A stretch of 64,000 nucleotides of DNA from Gemmatimonadota bacterium (GCA_022571515.1 JACZXQ010000004.1:62001-126000); one strand, 5' to 3'; counted from the first letter of the stretch, positions 43,883 to 54,019 are shown. Notes: generated from the letters alone by a model not told the origin. Program-made: numbers and translations.

Positions 43883-46777
43883 ATGAAAACTCTCGCTGGC
43901 TCGTTTTCGCTCTTGCTCTTCGCAATGGTCCTAGGTGCCCCGCTCGCGGCGCAGAGGAAGGCCCTCGAGCACGAGGATTACGCGGTATGGAACCGCATTC
44001 GGGGCCAGCAACTCTCGACCGACGGCCGTTGGCTGCTGTATTCGTTGGTTCCGGGCGACGGGGACGGCGAGCTGACCGTGCGCACGGTAGAATCCGACCG
44101 CCGATTCACCCGTGCACGCGGGACCGACGCACACTTCACCAACGACAGCCGCTACGTCGTCTTCACAATCGCGCCTGAAGAAGAGGCCGTGAAAGAGGCC
44201 GACCGGGAGAGTGTGCCCAAGAACGAGCAACCCAAGGACTCCATCGGCATCATGGACCTACGCTCGGTCTTCCCTGCCGGAGGAGGCGTGACCTCGGAGC
44301 ACTTCACGGCGGAGCGAGTGCAGTCGTTCAAGCTCCCTGAGGACGCCGCGGGCTTTGTGGCGTATCTCCTGGAAAAGCCCGTGCCCGATGAAGCGGATGA
44401 AGGGGATGAGGAAGCCACCTCGCCCGAGCGGCCTCCACGCGGCCAGCGCAGCGGTGATGACGAGGATGAGGAGGATGACGACGACAAGGCCGAGGGCACG
44501 GTTCTGGTGCTGCGAGTGCTCGCGACCGGAGAGGAACACCGTTACGAACACGTAACCGACTATCTGTTCTCGGCGGACGGTGAGCGACTCTACTACTCGG
44601 CGTCCAACGAGGATGGCACCGCTGACGGGGTCTATGCGGTCGAAACGGCCACCGGCGAGGCCACTCCAGTGGTCACCGGCGAAGGGGAATACGAACAGTT
44701 GGCGCTAAACGAGGAGGGCCGCAGCGTGGCGTTCCTCTCGAATGCCCCCGACTGGGACGCCGACCAGCCGGCATTCACGCTGTTCGTAGACGGCGAGGCG
44801 AGAGCCACCGAGGGCGGCGCGGGCATCCCCGACGGCTGGTGGATCAACGAGCGTGGCGACGTTTCGTTCTCGGAAGACGGCTCGCGTGTCTTCTTCGGCA
44901 CATCGCCTCGACCGGAGCCCGAGGAAGACGAAGAAGATGACGACGACGATGAGGAGGTCGTACTCGACATCTGGAACTGGAAGGACCCCTACATGATGCC
45001 CATGCAGCTCCTTCAGGCAGAATCGGAGCGCAATCGGAGCTTCATGGCGGTCACGCACGTCGACGGCGGGCCGTCCGTCCAGTTGGCCACACAGGAGATT
45101 CCGAACGTGTCGGTAGGACGTGATGGCGACGCTGACGTCGCCCTCGGAACCACCGATATTCCCTATCGCCAGCTGTTGTCGTGGGATGGGCGCTACAACG
45201 ATCTCTACATCATCGACGTCGAGACCGGCGCCCGCGAGCGTGCCGTGGAGGCCCTGAGAGGGCGCGGCCAACTCTCACCGGGGGCCAAATACCTGTATTG
45301 GTGGAACGGTGCTGAGATGGCTTGGTTCGCCATGAACGTAGAGGATGGCGAATTGGTCGAGATCTCCGCGGGCATCCCCCATCCGGTGCACAATATCCTG
45401 AACGACGTGCCCCAGGCACCCAGGCCAGCAGACCAGGCGGTCTGGACGGAGGACGATGAGCGTGTCCTGATCTACGACCGCTACGACATCTGGCTCGTCG
45501 ACCCGACCGGGCGGGAGGCGCCCCGGAACGTGACCGAGGGCGTAGGCCGTAGCGAGGGCATCAGGTTCCGGTACGTGCGCGAGGACTCGGACGAGGAGGC
45601 GGTCGACCTGGACCGGAAGGCGCTGCTGTCCGCCTTCAACCTCACGACCAAGCAGGACGGCTATTACCGTGACCGTCTGGGCCGCAACGACCGGCCACAG
45701 CGCCTTGTCATGGGCGACTTCGACCTCTCGAGCCCGACGAAGGCCGAAGATGCCGACGTCGTGATTTTCACTCGCCAAACCTTCACGGAGTTCCCGGACC
45801 TCTGGACCAGCAGTTCAGACTTCTCCGACATGACGCGCCTGTCCGATGCGAACCCACAGCAGTCGGAGTACCGCTGGGGCACAGCGGAGTTGGTCGAGTG
45901 GAACTCGAACGACGGGGTGCCCCTGCAGGGGATCCTCTACAAGCCTGATGGCTTCGATCCCACGCAGAAGTACCCGATGATGGTGTACTTCTACGAACGG
46001 ATGTCCGACCGGCTGCACCGCTACACCGTTCCGGCCGCGGGCAGCTCATCGATCAACTATTCGTTTTACGTGAGCCGGGGATACGTACTTTTCATTCCCG
46101 ATATTCCGTACGAGATCGGGCACCCGGGAGAGAGCGCGATCGACGCAGTCATCCCGGGCGTGCTCTCGGTGGTCACCAAAGGATTCATCGACACCGACAA
46201 GATCGGGGTACAGGGCCACTCCTGGGGCGGCTACCAGATCGCCCACATGATCACGCGCACCAACCTGTTCGCAGCGGCGGAAGCCGGCGCTCCGGTGGTC
46301 AACATGACCAGTGCGTACGGCGGAATCCGTTGGGGGAGTGGCAGGGTGCGGCAGTTCCAGTACGAGCGCACGCAGAGCCGAATCGGTGGATCGCTCTGGG
46401 AGCGTCCTCTCGAGTTCATTGAGAACTCCCCTCTGTTCCAAGCGGACAAGATCCAGACTCCATTGTTGATGCTCCACAACGACAAGGATGGCGCGGTGCC
46501 CTGGTACCAGGGGATCGAGATGTTCTCGGCGATGCGGCGCCTCGGCAAGCCTACGTGGATGCTCAACTACAACGGTGAGGCTCACGGGCTGCGCAAGGAA
46601 CAGAACCGGAAAGACTGGGCAATCCGTATGCAGCAGTTCTTCGACCATTACTTGATGGACGCGCCCCCAGCCGTGTGGATGGTGCGCGGCGTTCCGGCTG
46701 TGTTGAAGGGCCGGACGCTCGGCCTGGAGTTGGTGACCAAGCCTATCAGTGAGCAACCGGATGGTGGTGGCCGCTAG
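43883..46777 (+). CDS. Secreted S9 family serine peptidase (prolyl oligopeptidase type)
   Basis: A 964-residue protein from the ATG at 43883 (an ATG 15 bases earlier is also possible), with a signal peptide ending LAAQ. A long beta-propeller region precedes the alpha/beta hydrolase domain. The catalytic serine lies in GVQGHSWGGYQIAHM, the aspartate in LLMLHNDKDGAVPW and the histidine in NGEAHGLRKE. Acidic insertions at about residues 195-210 (DDEDEEDDDDK) and 355-370 (EPEEDEEDDDDDEE) are unusual and suggest ion binding or a high-salt setting. It would degrade peptides in the periplasm. Confidence 0.88.
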   Translation: MKTLAGSFSLLLFAMVLGAPLAAQRKALEHEDYAVWNRIRGQQLSTDGRWLLYSLVPGDGDGELTVRTVESDRRFTRARGTDAHFTNDSRYVVFTIAPEEEAVKEADRESVPKNEQPKDSIGIMDLRSVFPAGGGVTSEHFTAERVQSFKLPEDAAGFVAYLLEKPVPDEADEGDEEATSPERPPRGQRSGDDEDEEDDDDKAEGTVLVLRVLATGEEHRYEHVTDYLFSADGERLYYSASNEDGTADGVYAVETATGEATPVVTGEGEYEQLALNEEGRSVAFLSNAPDWDADQPAFTLFVDGEARATEGGAGIPDGWWINERGDVSFSEDGSRVFFGTSPRPEPEEDEEDDDDDEEVVLDIWNWKDPYMMPMQLLQAESERNRSFMAVTHVDGGPSVQLATQEIPNVSVGRDGDADVALGTTDIPYRQLLSWDGRYNDLYIIDVETGARERAVEALRGRGQLSPGAKYLYWWNGAEMAWFAMNVEDGELVEISAGIPHPVHNILNDVPQAPRPADQAVWTEDDERVLIYDRYDIWLVDPTGREAPRNVTEGVGRSEGIRFRYVREDSDEEAVDLDRKALLSAFNLTTKQDGYYRDRLGRNDRPQRLVMGDFDLSSPTKAEDADVVIFTRQTFTEFPDLWTSSSDFSDMTRLSDANPQQSEYRWGTAELVEWNSNDGVPLQGILYKPDGFDPTQKYPMMVYFYERMSDRLHRYTVPAAGSSSINYSFYVSRGYVLFIPDIPYEIGHPGESAIDAVIPGVLSVVTKGFIDTDKIGVQGHSWGGYQIAHMITRTNLFAAAEAGAPVVNMTSAYGGIRWGSGRVRQFQYERTQSRIGGSLWERPLEFIENSPLFQADKIQTPLLMLHNDKDGAVPWYQGIEMFSAMRRLGKPTWMLNYNGEAHGLRKEQNRKDWAIRMQQFFDHYLMDAPPAVWMVRGVPAVLKGRTLGLELVTKPISEQPDGGGR

Positions 46778-46785
46778 GAGATCTG

Positions 46786-46826
46786 AAAACCCCGGTGGGG
46801 GTGTGGTCTGCTCTACGCCCCCGCCG
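46786..46826 (-). terminator. Possible terminator between convergent genes
   Basis: Arms at 46793-46801 and 46818-46826 (CGGTGGGGG with CCCCCGCCG) pair over nine positions with one G-U. On the minus strand the stem is followed by GGTTTTC, a weak T run. It overlaps the end of the minus-strand gene at 46813 and serves best for that gene. Confidence 0.4.
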
Positions 46827-47322
46827 GCTCCTTGAAGAACGCGCGGTAGTGCCACGAATCGCGCGCAGGCCGCTCCCAACCCCCCTCTCGCACCTGGGAG
46901 AGGCGCGTCACGGTGTTGTCGAACACCACCGTGTCCGCACCGATCTGACCGGCCTCCGCCAGGGCTTTGAACTCCGCCCTGGTCACGCGCCAGACCTCGC
47001 CGTCCTCCAAGTACCAGACCGCGGTATGATCCACGATCGCGACACCGAGGCGCCGCTGTTCGTCCTTGAGCACCTGCACCATCGCATCGATGGAGCAGCC
47101 CGACGGGGGCTCGGAGGCCTCGTCCACTGCAACGAGCAGAAACCTCCCGTGCCGCCAGTCACGACCGCATCTGAGGGCGTGGCCGTGCGCCGCCCACACA
47201 TCGAGGAATCTGTCGACGACCGCCAGGAAGCTGGCCTCCTCTGAGGCCGAGAACCCACCGCTCACACCGAACACCCAAACCCGCGATGCGTCCGGCAGCT
47301 GATCGAAGTCAATGCGTGACAT
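46813..47322 (-). CDS. Conserved protein of unknown function
   Basis: A 169-residue protein beginning [19 protein letters not shown], with an early helix (SFLAVVDRFLDVWAAHGHAL) and VAVDEASEPPSGCSIDAM, a pattern also found in proteins of Bacteroidota and relatives that are often misnamed ABC transporter ATPase. No Walker motifs are present, so that name is wrong here. Its ATG overlaps the stop of the AI-2E family transporter gene (TGATG), implying coupling. The function is unknown. Confidence 0.6.
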   Translation of the reverse strand: MSRIDFDQLPDASRVWVFGVSGGFSASEEASFLAVVDRFLDVWAAHGHALRCGRDWRHGRFLLVAVDEASEPPSGCSIDAMVQVLKDEQRRLGVAIVDHTAVWYLEDGEVWRVTRAEFKALAEAGQIGADTVVFDNTVTRLSQVREGGWERPARDSWHYRAFFKEPAGA

Positions 47323-48485
47323 CAGGCCACACCAGCCTCACCCGTGCGCTCGGGAACGTCCGGAGACGACTCCACGACCGAGTCGTCGAGGGGCGGTGGG
47401 GGAGCCGTACCGGCGGCCCTCGCCATGGCCAGGCGCGCTTGTGGCGGGCTCTTGTCGAGCAGGACCGCCACCCAGCGCAGATCTTCCGTGTTCTCCAACA
47501 TGATTCTCACGACCATGGTCAGCGGCACGGCAAGCAAGGCGCCGATGGGGCCCCAGACCCATGCCCAGAAGATCAACGACAGGATCACCACCAGCGTCGA
47601 CAGCCCCAAACGCCGACCCATCAAGTTGGGCTCGATGAGGTTACCGAAGACCATGTTGATGAACAGGTATCCGGCCAACACCAGGACCGAATGCCCGAAG
47701 TTGCCGAACTGTACGAGGCTCAGGAAGAGCGCGGGAATCACGGCCAGAATCGAGCCGATCGTCGGCACATAATTGAGGACGAACCCGATGAGCCCCAAAA
47801 GCACGGGGAAGTCGAGACCCAGGACCCACGCCCAGGTCCCGATCAGAAGCCCGGTAACCAGGCTCACCGCAGTCTTGATGCCCAGGTAGATCTGGACCTC
47901 GCGGATGATCTTGGTCATGCGCCGGCCGCTGCCGACCGAGGGGCGCATGATCGCCCGCAGCTTGTACGGAAAAACCGTAGCCTCCGCGAGCATGAAGACC
48001 ATCATCAAAAGGATCAGGAACGTTCTGGAGACGAAGCTTCCCGCCTGACGGACGGCTCCCCCGAGGAAGTCGAAGACCACTCCGGACTCGATCACGTCCA
48101 GGGTCAGATACCGGTCCACAGCAGTACTCCCCAACAGCTCGTTCCTGCGAACCCACTCGACTGCGCCTTCGCCTAGCTGCGCGAGGTTCGTCCGATAACC
48201 GTCGAGCCGCGGCTCCAGCTCCGAGAACGACTGAACGGTCAGCAGAACCAGCACGCTGAACGAGGTGACCGTGACAAGCACCGTGACCACGATGGACACC
48301 CACGGCGGGACGTAGCGTTGCAGCCAGAACATGATCGGCAAGCTCATCACGGCGAGGAACAACGCGAGCGCGAACGGAAGCAGGATGGGCGCACCGAACC
48401 TCAGTCCGGCTATGACCACCACCAATGCCGCCGTAACCAGGAGCGCGCGGGCGCCCGAAGTTTCAGCTTTGTCGAGAATCATCAC
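47322..48485 (-). CDS. AI-2E family transporter
   Basis: A 387-residue membrane protein of the AI-2E (formerly PerM) family. The N-terminal helix is followed by [23 protein letters not shown]. The central hydrophobic hairpins end with [37 protein letters not shown] and [20 protein letters not shown], the typical C-terminal block. Family members export quorum signals or sodium/protons; the substrate is not set. The gene overlaps the following conserved gene by TGATG. Confidence 0.87.
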   Translation of the reverse strand: MMILDKAETSGARALLVTAALVVVIAGLRFGAPILLPFALALFLAVMSLPIMFWLQRYVPPWVSIVVTVLVTVTSFSVLVLLTVQSFSELEPRLDGYRTNLAQLGEGAVEWVRRNELLGSTAVDRYLTLDVIESGVVFDFLGGAVRQAGSFVSRTFLILLMMVFMLAEATVFPYKLRAIMRPSVGSGRRMTKIIREVQIYLGIKTAVSLVTGLLIGTWAWVLGLDFPVLLGLIGFVLNYVPTIGSILAVIPALFLSLVQFGNFGHSVLVLAGYLFINMVFGNLIEPNLMGRRLGLSTLVVILSLIFWAWVWGPIGALLAVPLTMVVRIMLENTEDLRWVAVLLDKSPPQARLAMARAAGTAPPPPLDDSVVESSPDVPERTGEAGVA

Positions 48486-48668
48486 GATGTTCCGTTTCCA
48501 CCGGTAGGTGGCACTTCACGTTGGTCTGTGCCCCTCAAGGTAGCCACCCCGCACGACGAATGCCCCTTTTCTTACGAACGCCCACCGGTTTTCTTCCAGC
48601 GGCGGTACGACCGGTCCAATCGTGTGATCATCCGCCGTGCAAGCCGCATGCCGGACGCAGGAGCGCCC

Positions 48669-49046
48669 ATGCCTGAACACCCTTCAACGCCGCTGGTTCC
48701 GATTCCGGACGACGATCGCGGATTACTCGCGGAATGCCGTGTCGATACGTTCCGATCCGGAGGCAAGGGCGGGCAGCATCAGAACGTGACAGAGAGCGGC
48801 GTTCGCCTCACACACCTGCCCACGGGCATCGTGGTCACGAGCAGGCAGGACCGGAGCCAGCACCGAAACCGGCAAATCGCGCTGGATAGGTTGCGGCACC
48901 GGCTCGAACAACAAAACGCCGGGAAGCGGCGACGAATCAAGACAAGAATTCCCGCTCACGACCGTCGGCACCGACTGGAGGAGAAGCGCAGGCGTTCGCA
49001 AACCAAACGTTCCCGCAGAAATCCGCGCCTGGACGGGCCCGAATAG
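48669..49046 (+). CDS. ArfB/RF-1-like peptide release factor (ribosome rescue)
   Basis: A 125-residue protein from the ATG at 48669, with AGGAG about 7 bases upstream. It holds the RF-1 domain with [20 protein letters not shown], whose GGQ triggers peptide release, and a very basic tail ([18 protein letters not shown] and KRSRRNPRL). It lacks the stop-codon recognition domain of RF1/RF2, so it resembles ArfB/C12orf65-type factors that free stalled ribosomes. It is a single gene divergent from the AI-2E gene. Confidence 0.82.
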   Translation: MPEHPSTPLVPIPDDDRGLLAECRVDTFRSGGKGGQHQNVTESGVRLTHLPTGIVVTSRQDRSQHRNRQIALDRLRHRLEQQNAGKRRRIKTRIPAHDRRHRLEEKRRRSQTKRSRRNPRLDGPE

Positions 49047-49079
49047 GCCCCGTATCATTGGCAACGTTGGACCCCCCCC

Positions 49080-50252
49080 ATGTTGGCGCGCGAAGGGCAC
49101 CACCACTTGGAGGACGCTTTGGAGGCCGACACGATTCGAGCCCTCCTGATCGACGACGACCAGGGGGACTTCGAGATGACGAGAGCCATTGCCAGCAAGA
49201 TCGAGAACCCCGCCATCCAACTCGACTGGGTCTCGACGTACGAAGAGGGCCGTGATGCCTTCGAGGCTGGCGAGCACGACATCTACATCGTCGACTACTT
49301 CCTTGAGGACCGCACCGGAATCGACCTGCTCAAAGAGGCGAGCCGGCAGCGGCTCAAGGCCCCCGTTATCATGCTCACAGGCCGTGGAAGTCACGAGGTG
49401 GACAAGGAGGCCATGCGGGCCGGCGCGGCCGACTACCTGGTGAAGGGGGAGATCGACCCCCAGATCCTCGAACGCACGATCCGTTACGCCCTAGAAAGCG
49501 CCCGATCCCGTGCAGCTCTCAAGGAGAGCGAAGAACGGCACCGCAGCATGTTCGATCACCTCCCTATCGGCCTTTATCGCTGCACCTCGGACGGTCACTT
49601 CCTCGACGCCAACCCCGCGCTCGTCCGCATCCTGGGCTACCCGGACCCAAAGACGCTCGAGAAGTCGTATGCGTCCCTCCTTTACCTCAACCCTGCGGAT
49701 CGGCCGGCATTCAAGGAGGAGTTGGAGCGGTACGGGGTGGTGCGCGGCTTTGAAACAACACTAAAACGCCTCGATGGCTCCGAGATCCGTGTGCGCAACA
49801 CGGCCCGCGCACACCGTGATTCCAGTGGGGAGATCGCCTACATCGAGGGAGCCGTCGAAGAGGCTGCGGATACGGCACAGGCTGCCGAAGCCGCCCGGTA
49901 CCGGGCCCTGTTCAGTGTGGCGCGCCAGGCTGCGTTGGTGGTTGCCGACGACGGCACCGTGATGGAGGTGAATGACGTCTTTACGCAGACCTCAGGCTAT
50001 CCCTTGGCCAGCGTGGTGGGCGCACCCTATTCGGATTTCTGGGACGAAGAAGATGTCGACATGGTCGACCAGGAGTTCCGCGCGGCCATGTCTCCCGAGG
50101 CCAAGCCCACTACGGCCGAGCGCCGGTTCGTGACGAGTGACGGTGAACGCCTCTGGGCCACGGTCACCACCGTGCCGGTCCTTACCGGACCAAAAGCGGG
50201 CTGCCAGGTCATTGTGCTGCTCGACGACCTCTCGGAGGTGCCGGAGGGCTGA
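49080..50252 (+). CDS. Response regulator receiver-PAS-PAS protein without output domain
   Basis: A 390-residue protein. Residues about 18-140 form a receiver domain (RALLIDDDQGDFEMTRA, then YIVDYFLEDRTG with the phospho-aspartate, and VIMLTGRGS). Two PAS domains follow: about 150-265 (RHRSMFDHLPIGLYRC) and 275-390 (YRALFSVARQAALVVADDG). No kinase, HTH or GGDEF output is present. It may pass a phosphorylation signal by protein contact. The start could be a TTG at 49119 with GGAGG upstream rather than the ATG at 49080. Confidence 0.85.
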   Translation: MLAREGHHHLEDALEADTIRALLIDDDQGDFEMTRAIASKIENPAIQLDWVSTYEEGRDAFEAGEHDIYIVDYFLEDRTGIDLLKEASRQRLKAPVIMLTGRGSHEVDKEAMRAGAADYLVKGEIDPQILERTIRYALESARSRAALKESEERHRSMFDHLPIGLYRCTSDGHFLDANPALVRILGYPDPKTLEKSYASLLYLNPADRPAFKEELERYGVVRGFETTLKRLDGSEIRVRNTARAHRDSSGEIAYIEGAVEEAADTAQAAEAARYRALFSVARQAALVVADDGTVMEVNDVFTQTSGYPLASVVGAPYSDFWDEEDVDMVDQEFRAAMSPEAKPTTAERRFVTSDGERLWATVTTVPVLTGPKAGCQVIVLLDDLSEVPEG

Positions 50253-50285
50253 TCCAGCCCCTCGCGACGCTCGCGGATTCTCAAG

Positions 50286-50359
50286 TGGGCCCGGCTGGAC
50301 TCGAACCAGCGACCCTCGGATTATGAGTCCGGTGCTCTAACCAGCTGAGCTACGGGCCC
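50286..50359 (-). tRNA. tRNA-Ile2-like tRNA, anticodon CAT
   Basis: A complete cloverleaf on the minus strand. The acceptor stem GGGCCCG pairs with CGGGCCC and A is the discriminator. The D stem is GCTC/GAGC, the anticodon loop is CTCATAA (anticodon CAT) and the T-arm is GCTGG/CCAGC. The sequence around GACTCATAATC and the T-arm TTCGAGT resemble tRNA-Ile2 (CAU, with lysidine), not the initiator or elongator Met. One base pair at the anticodon-stem edge is a mismatch. The CCA end is not encoded. Confidence 0.85.
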
Positions 50360-50481
50360 TACGATTGTGCGGCAAAGGTAGCCCTTGAGCCGCGGCTTAG
50401 GTAGAATCTCGGCACGCCACAGGCCGGCTGACAAAGTAGCTTGTATCGTTCACCGGGATCTTACCTCTTCGGCAGGACCGC

Positions 50482-51825
50482 ATGAAAGTAATCATCGTCG
50501 GCGCGGGCAAGGTGGGTTTCCACCTGGCCGAGCGTCTCTCCGAACAAAATCAGGATGTGGTGGTGATCGAGTCCGATCCCGATCGGGCCGAGGAGACCTC
50601 CGACCAGCTCGACGTCATGACGATCGTCGGGAACGGCGCCTCCCTTCCTGTGCTGGAGCAGGCAGGTGTGCGGGGCGCCAACATTCTGATGGCGGTGACC
50701 AGCAAGGACGAGGTCAACATGATCGCCTGCCTCGCCGCCGCGCGCATGGGCGTGGGCTACACCATCGCGCGCGTGAGCAACCCCGAGTATCACGAGAGCG
50801 GTAGCGTCTTGTCTCAGGACACTCTGGGCATCGACCTCATGATCAACCCTGCCCGCGAGAGTGCGTGGGAGACGTTCCACCTCCTGAGAAGCCCCGCGGC
50901 CACCGACGTGGCTTCGTTCGCGAACGGCCGCCTTCAGCTCCTCGGGCTCATGGTCAAAGAGGGCGCACCCGTGGCCGGCAAGACGTTGGCTCAACTCGGC
51001 CGGGAACTCGAGGGCACGCACTACGTGCTCACCGCCATCCTTCGCGACCAGGAAACCATCATCCCGACCGGTACGACACGCATCGAGGCCGGAGACCAGG
51101 TGTACCTGCTCTCGCTCACGACCGAGGCGCACCTGATCCCGCCCTTGGCGGGCTACGAGGAGTACAAGCTCAGGCGCGTCATGATCGCGGGCGGCAGCCC
51201 CGAGGGGGCTTACCTCGCGGAGATCCTCGCCCAGTACCACATTGAAACCACCATCATCGAGCGCGACCGCAAGCGGTGCCTCGAGCTCGCCGAAGCGCTT
51301 CCCAAGGCGCTGGTTCTGAACGGCGACGCCACGGATCTCGAACTCCTCGAACTCGAGGGTGTGGCGGGCATGGACGGCTACCTCGCGGCGACGTCCTCCG
51401 ACGACACGAACATGCTCTCGAGCCTGATCGCCAAGCAGGCCGGCGCGAAGAAGGTCGTGAGCTTGATCAGCGAGTTCGACTATCTGCCCCTGGCCTCCAA
51501 GGTCGGCATCGACGCCGCGGTCTCGCCCAGAATCTCGGCCGTAAACGCGATCCTCCGGTACGTGCGTCGGGGCCGGGTGACGAGCGTCGCCACCCTCAAG
51601 GGCATCGACGCGGAGACCATTCAGTTCACCGTCACGGAAAACTCCCAGGTGGCGGGCAAAGCCCTCAAGGATCTGGCATTCCCCAAGGGCAGCCTGATCG
51701 GCTCGATCATTCGCGGCGACGACCTGATGATTCCGCGCGGCGACAGTGTGATCCGGCCCGGAGACGAGGTCATCGTCTTTGCTCTGCCGGACGCGATCTC
51801 CGAAATCGAGCGGGCCTTCGAGTAA
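50482..51825 (+). CDS. trkA: Trk potassium uptake regulatory subunit TrkA
   Basis: A 447-residue protein with the four parts expected of TrkA: RCK_N (MKVIIVGAGKVGFHLAERL, a Rossmann GxGxxG), RCK_C, then the second Rossmann domain (RRVMIAGGSPEGAYLAEIL) and RCK_C ending in the pattern MIPRGDSVIRPGDEVIVFA. It binds NAD(H) and controls the TrkH channel in the membrane. Its stop overlaps the trkH start (TAATG), so it is coupled to it. Confidence 0.92.
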   Translation: MKVIIVGAGKVGFHLAERLSEQNQDVVVIESDPDRAEETSDQLDVMTIVGNGASLPVLEQAGVRGANILMAVTSKDEVNMIACLAAARMGVGYTIARVSNPEYHESGSVLSQDTLGIDLMINPARESAWETFHLLRSPAATDVASFANGRLQLLGLMVKEGAPVAGKTLAQLGRELEGTHYVLTAILRDQETIIPTGTTRIEAGDQVYLLSLTTEAHLIPPLAGYEEYKLRRVMIAGGSPEGAYLAEILAQYHIETTIIERDRKRCLELAEALPKALVLNGDATDLELLELEGVAGMDGYLAATSSDDTNMLSSLIAKQAGAKKVVSLISEFDYLPLASKVGIDAAVSPRISAVNAILRYVRRGRVTSVATLKGIDAETIQFTVTENSQVAGKALKDLAFPKGSLIGSIIRGDDLMIPRGDSVIRPGDEVIVFALPDAISEIERAFE

Positions 51826-53294
51826 TGTCTCTCAGGCACGTGGCCAACGTAGTCGGCCTCCTGCTGGTCTTCGTCGCGGTCGCCATGGCCGGTGCCGGCG
51901 TGGTCTCGTGGATCTATTCGGACGGCGTGACCGGAGCATTCTTTCTCTCGGCCCTGATCACCCTGGTTGTTGGACTCGCCGCATACGGCTTCACGACAGT
52001 CTCGCATGACATCACGGTTCGCGAGGGCTACGCGATCGTAACGTTCGCCTGGACCGCAATGGGGCTCTTCGGCGCCCTACCCTTCCTGCTCTCAGGAACT
52101 GCGGACTCGGTAGCCGGCGCCATCTTCGAATCCATCTCCGGTTTCACCACGACGGGTGCAACGGTATTCACCAACGTCGAGGCCCTCCCCGAAGGCATAC
52201 TTTTTTGGCGAGCCCTGTCACACTGGCTGGGCGGCATGGGGATCATCGTGCTCGTGATCGCAGTGCTTCCCTTCCTCGGGGTCGGAGGGATGCAGCTCTT
52301 CAAGGCCGAGGTGCCCGGCCCGACGCCCGAGCGGCTGCGCCCACGCATGACCCAGACCGCCAAGCTGCTGTGGCTGGTGTATGTGGGGCTGACCGGGGCC
52401 CAGGTCCTGCTCTACATGGCGGGTGGAATGAACGCGTTCAACGCCGTGACGCACGCGTTCGCCACGCTGGCCACCGGTGGCTTCTCCACCATGAACGACT
52501 CCCTGGCCGGGTTCGACTCGGCCTACATCCAGTACGTGACGATCCTGTTCATGTACTTCGCGGGAATAAACTTCACGCTGCACTTCTACGCGTTCTCGGG
52601 GAAGCCCGTTTTCTGGAGAGACACCGAGTGGCGCTTCTACAGCGCCCTGATCCTCGCTGCGGCGGTGCTGCTCGCCGCGACGAACCTCGCGACTGGCGCG
52701 TATGCGGACGGGGGCGGAGGACTCGAGCGCGCTGTGCGCGAGGGGCTCTTCCAGGCCACCGCCATCACGACCACGACCGGTTTCGTGAGTGCGGATTTCC
52801 AGGTCTGGCACCCCTTCGCGCAGGTGATCCTCTTCGTGCTGCTGTTCACGGGAGGCATGGCCGGATCAACGGGCGGCGGCGTGAAGATCATGCGGGTGCT
52901 GTTGCTCATCAAAGCCACGGCGATCCAGCTCAAGAAGCACCTCCACCCCAAAGCGATCCTGTTGGCCCGAGTCGGATCTCGCGTGGTGAGGGAGGACGTT
53001 CTCGCCAACATCGTGGGCTTCGTGATCCTCTACGCGCTGCTCGTGCTGGCAGGCGCTCTCGTCATGGGATTCCTGGGGATGGACTTGCTCACGGCGCTCG
53101 GCGCGAGCATTGCCACGGTGGGTAACATCGGCCCCGGGTTGGGTAACGTCGGCCCGACGAACAACTACGGTTGGATGTCCGGAAGTGCCCTCACGGTGCT
53201 GAGCTTCCTGATGATCGTGGGGAGGCTGGAGATCTACACCGTGCTCTTGCTGTTCCACCCGGGCACCTGGAAGGCCCGCCGCAGCTTCAAGTAG
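51825..53294 (+). CDS. trkH: Trk potassium uptake membrane subunit TrkH
   Basis: A 489-residue membrane protein with the four K+-pore loops of the TrkH/KtrB group: ESISGFTTTGATVF, the later THAFATLATGGFSTMN, AITTTTGFVSADF and ATVGNIGPGLG. It also has LPFLGVGGMQLFKAEVPGP, typical of TrkH. It imports potassium with TrkA. The start ATG at 51825 shares one base with the trkA stop. Confidence 0.92.
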   Translation: MSLRHVANVVGLLLVFVAVAMAGAGVVSWIYSDGVTGAFFLSALITLVVGLAAYGFTTVSHDITVREGYAIVTFAWTAMGLFGALPFLLSGTADSVAGAIFESISGFTTTGATVFTNVEALPEGILFWRALSHWLGGMGIIVLVIAVLPFLGVGGMQLFKAEVPGPTPERLRPRMTQTAKLLWLVYVGLTGAQVLLYMAGGMNAFNAVTHAFATLATGGFSTMNDSLAGFDSAYIQYVTILFMYFAGINFTLHFYAFSGKPVFWRDTEWRFYSALILAAAVLLAATNLATGAYADGGGGLERAVREGLFQATAITTTTGFVSADFQVWHPFAQVILFVLLFTGGMAGSTGGGVKIMRVLLLIKATAIQLKKHLHPKAILLARVGSRVVREDVLANIVGFVILYALLVLAGALVMGFLGMDLLTALGASIATVGNIGPGLGNVGPTNNYGWMSGSALTVLSFLMIVGRLEIYTVLLLFHPGTWKARRSFK

Positions 53295-53303
53295 CGCCGT
53301 AGC

Positions 53304-53942
53304 TCAGATCGTGCCGAACAGCCGGTCCCCTGCATCCCCCAACCCAGGCAGGATGTAGCCCTTGTCGTTCAGTTCACGGTCCAGAGCCGCAGTGTAGATG
53401 GGCATGCTCGGGTGGTCAGCGTACATACGCTCGACACCCTCGGGCGCGGCCACCAAGCACATGAACCGGATGCTCACCGCACCTCGCTCCTTGAGCAGCG
53501 TCACGGCCGCCGATGCCGAACCCCCGGTGGCCAGCATAGGGTCCAGCACGATGAAGGTCCGGTCCCCAGGGTGTGGCGGCACCTTGCAGTAGTACTCGAC
53601 CGGCTCGAGCGTCTCCTCGTCGCGGTAGAGGCCGATGTGACCCACGCGCGCACTTGGCACGAGCCGGAGGATGCCCTCCACCATGCCGAGTCCGGCCCGC
53701 AGGATCGGGACGAGCACCAGCTTCTTTCCCTTGAGGCGCTGACACGTTACTCGCTCGAGAGGGGTCGTGACCTGTACGTCCTCCAGCTGGAGCGAGCGAG
53801 TGACCTCGAAGGCCATGAGCATGGCGATCTCGTCCACCAACTCCTTGAAGCCCTTCTTGGGCGTATCGACGCTTCGAAGGTGCGAAAGCTTGTGTTGAAT
53901 GAGCGGGTGGTCGAGCACCGTGAGGTTGGGAAATTCTGTCAT
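53304..53942 (-). CDS. upp: Uracil phosphoribosyltransferase
   Basis: A 212-residue protein with the UPRTase signature: [22 protein letters not shown] at the start, [17 protein letters not shown] and the PRPP-binding loop [18 protein letters not shown], plus [10 protein letters not shown] at the C terminus. It converts uracil and PRPP to UMP, the pyrimidine salvage step. It is convergent with trkH. The pyrimidine synthesis operon lies about 4 kb away. Confidence 0.94.
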   Translation of the reverse strand: MTEFPNLTVLDHPLIQHKLSHLRSVDTPKKGFKELVDEIAMLMAFEVTRSLQLEDVQVTTPLERVTCQRLKGKKLVLVPILRAGLGMVEGILRLVPSARVGHIGLYRDEETLEPVEYYCKVPPHPGDRTFIVLDPMLATGGSASAAVTLLKERGAVSIRFMCLVAAPEGVERMYADHPSMPIYTAALDRELNDKGYILPGLGDAGDRLFGTI

Positions 53943-54019
53943 GCCGACAGGTTACGCCCTCGACCCCGCGCGTGAAAGGTCCAGGGGAAGGCGGTAGGCA
54001 AACGATACGCTCTCTATCT

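Noticed and set aside
46813-47322. ABC transporter ATPase
   Set aside because: Similar proteins carry that name in databases, but no Walker A, signature or Walker B motif is present here.
50286-50359. tRNA-Met
   Set aside because: The CAT anticodon alone would allow Met, but the arm sequences resemble tRNA-Ile2, read by lysidine at C34.
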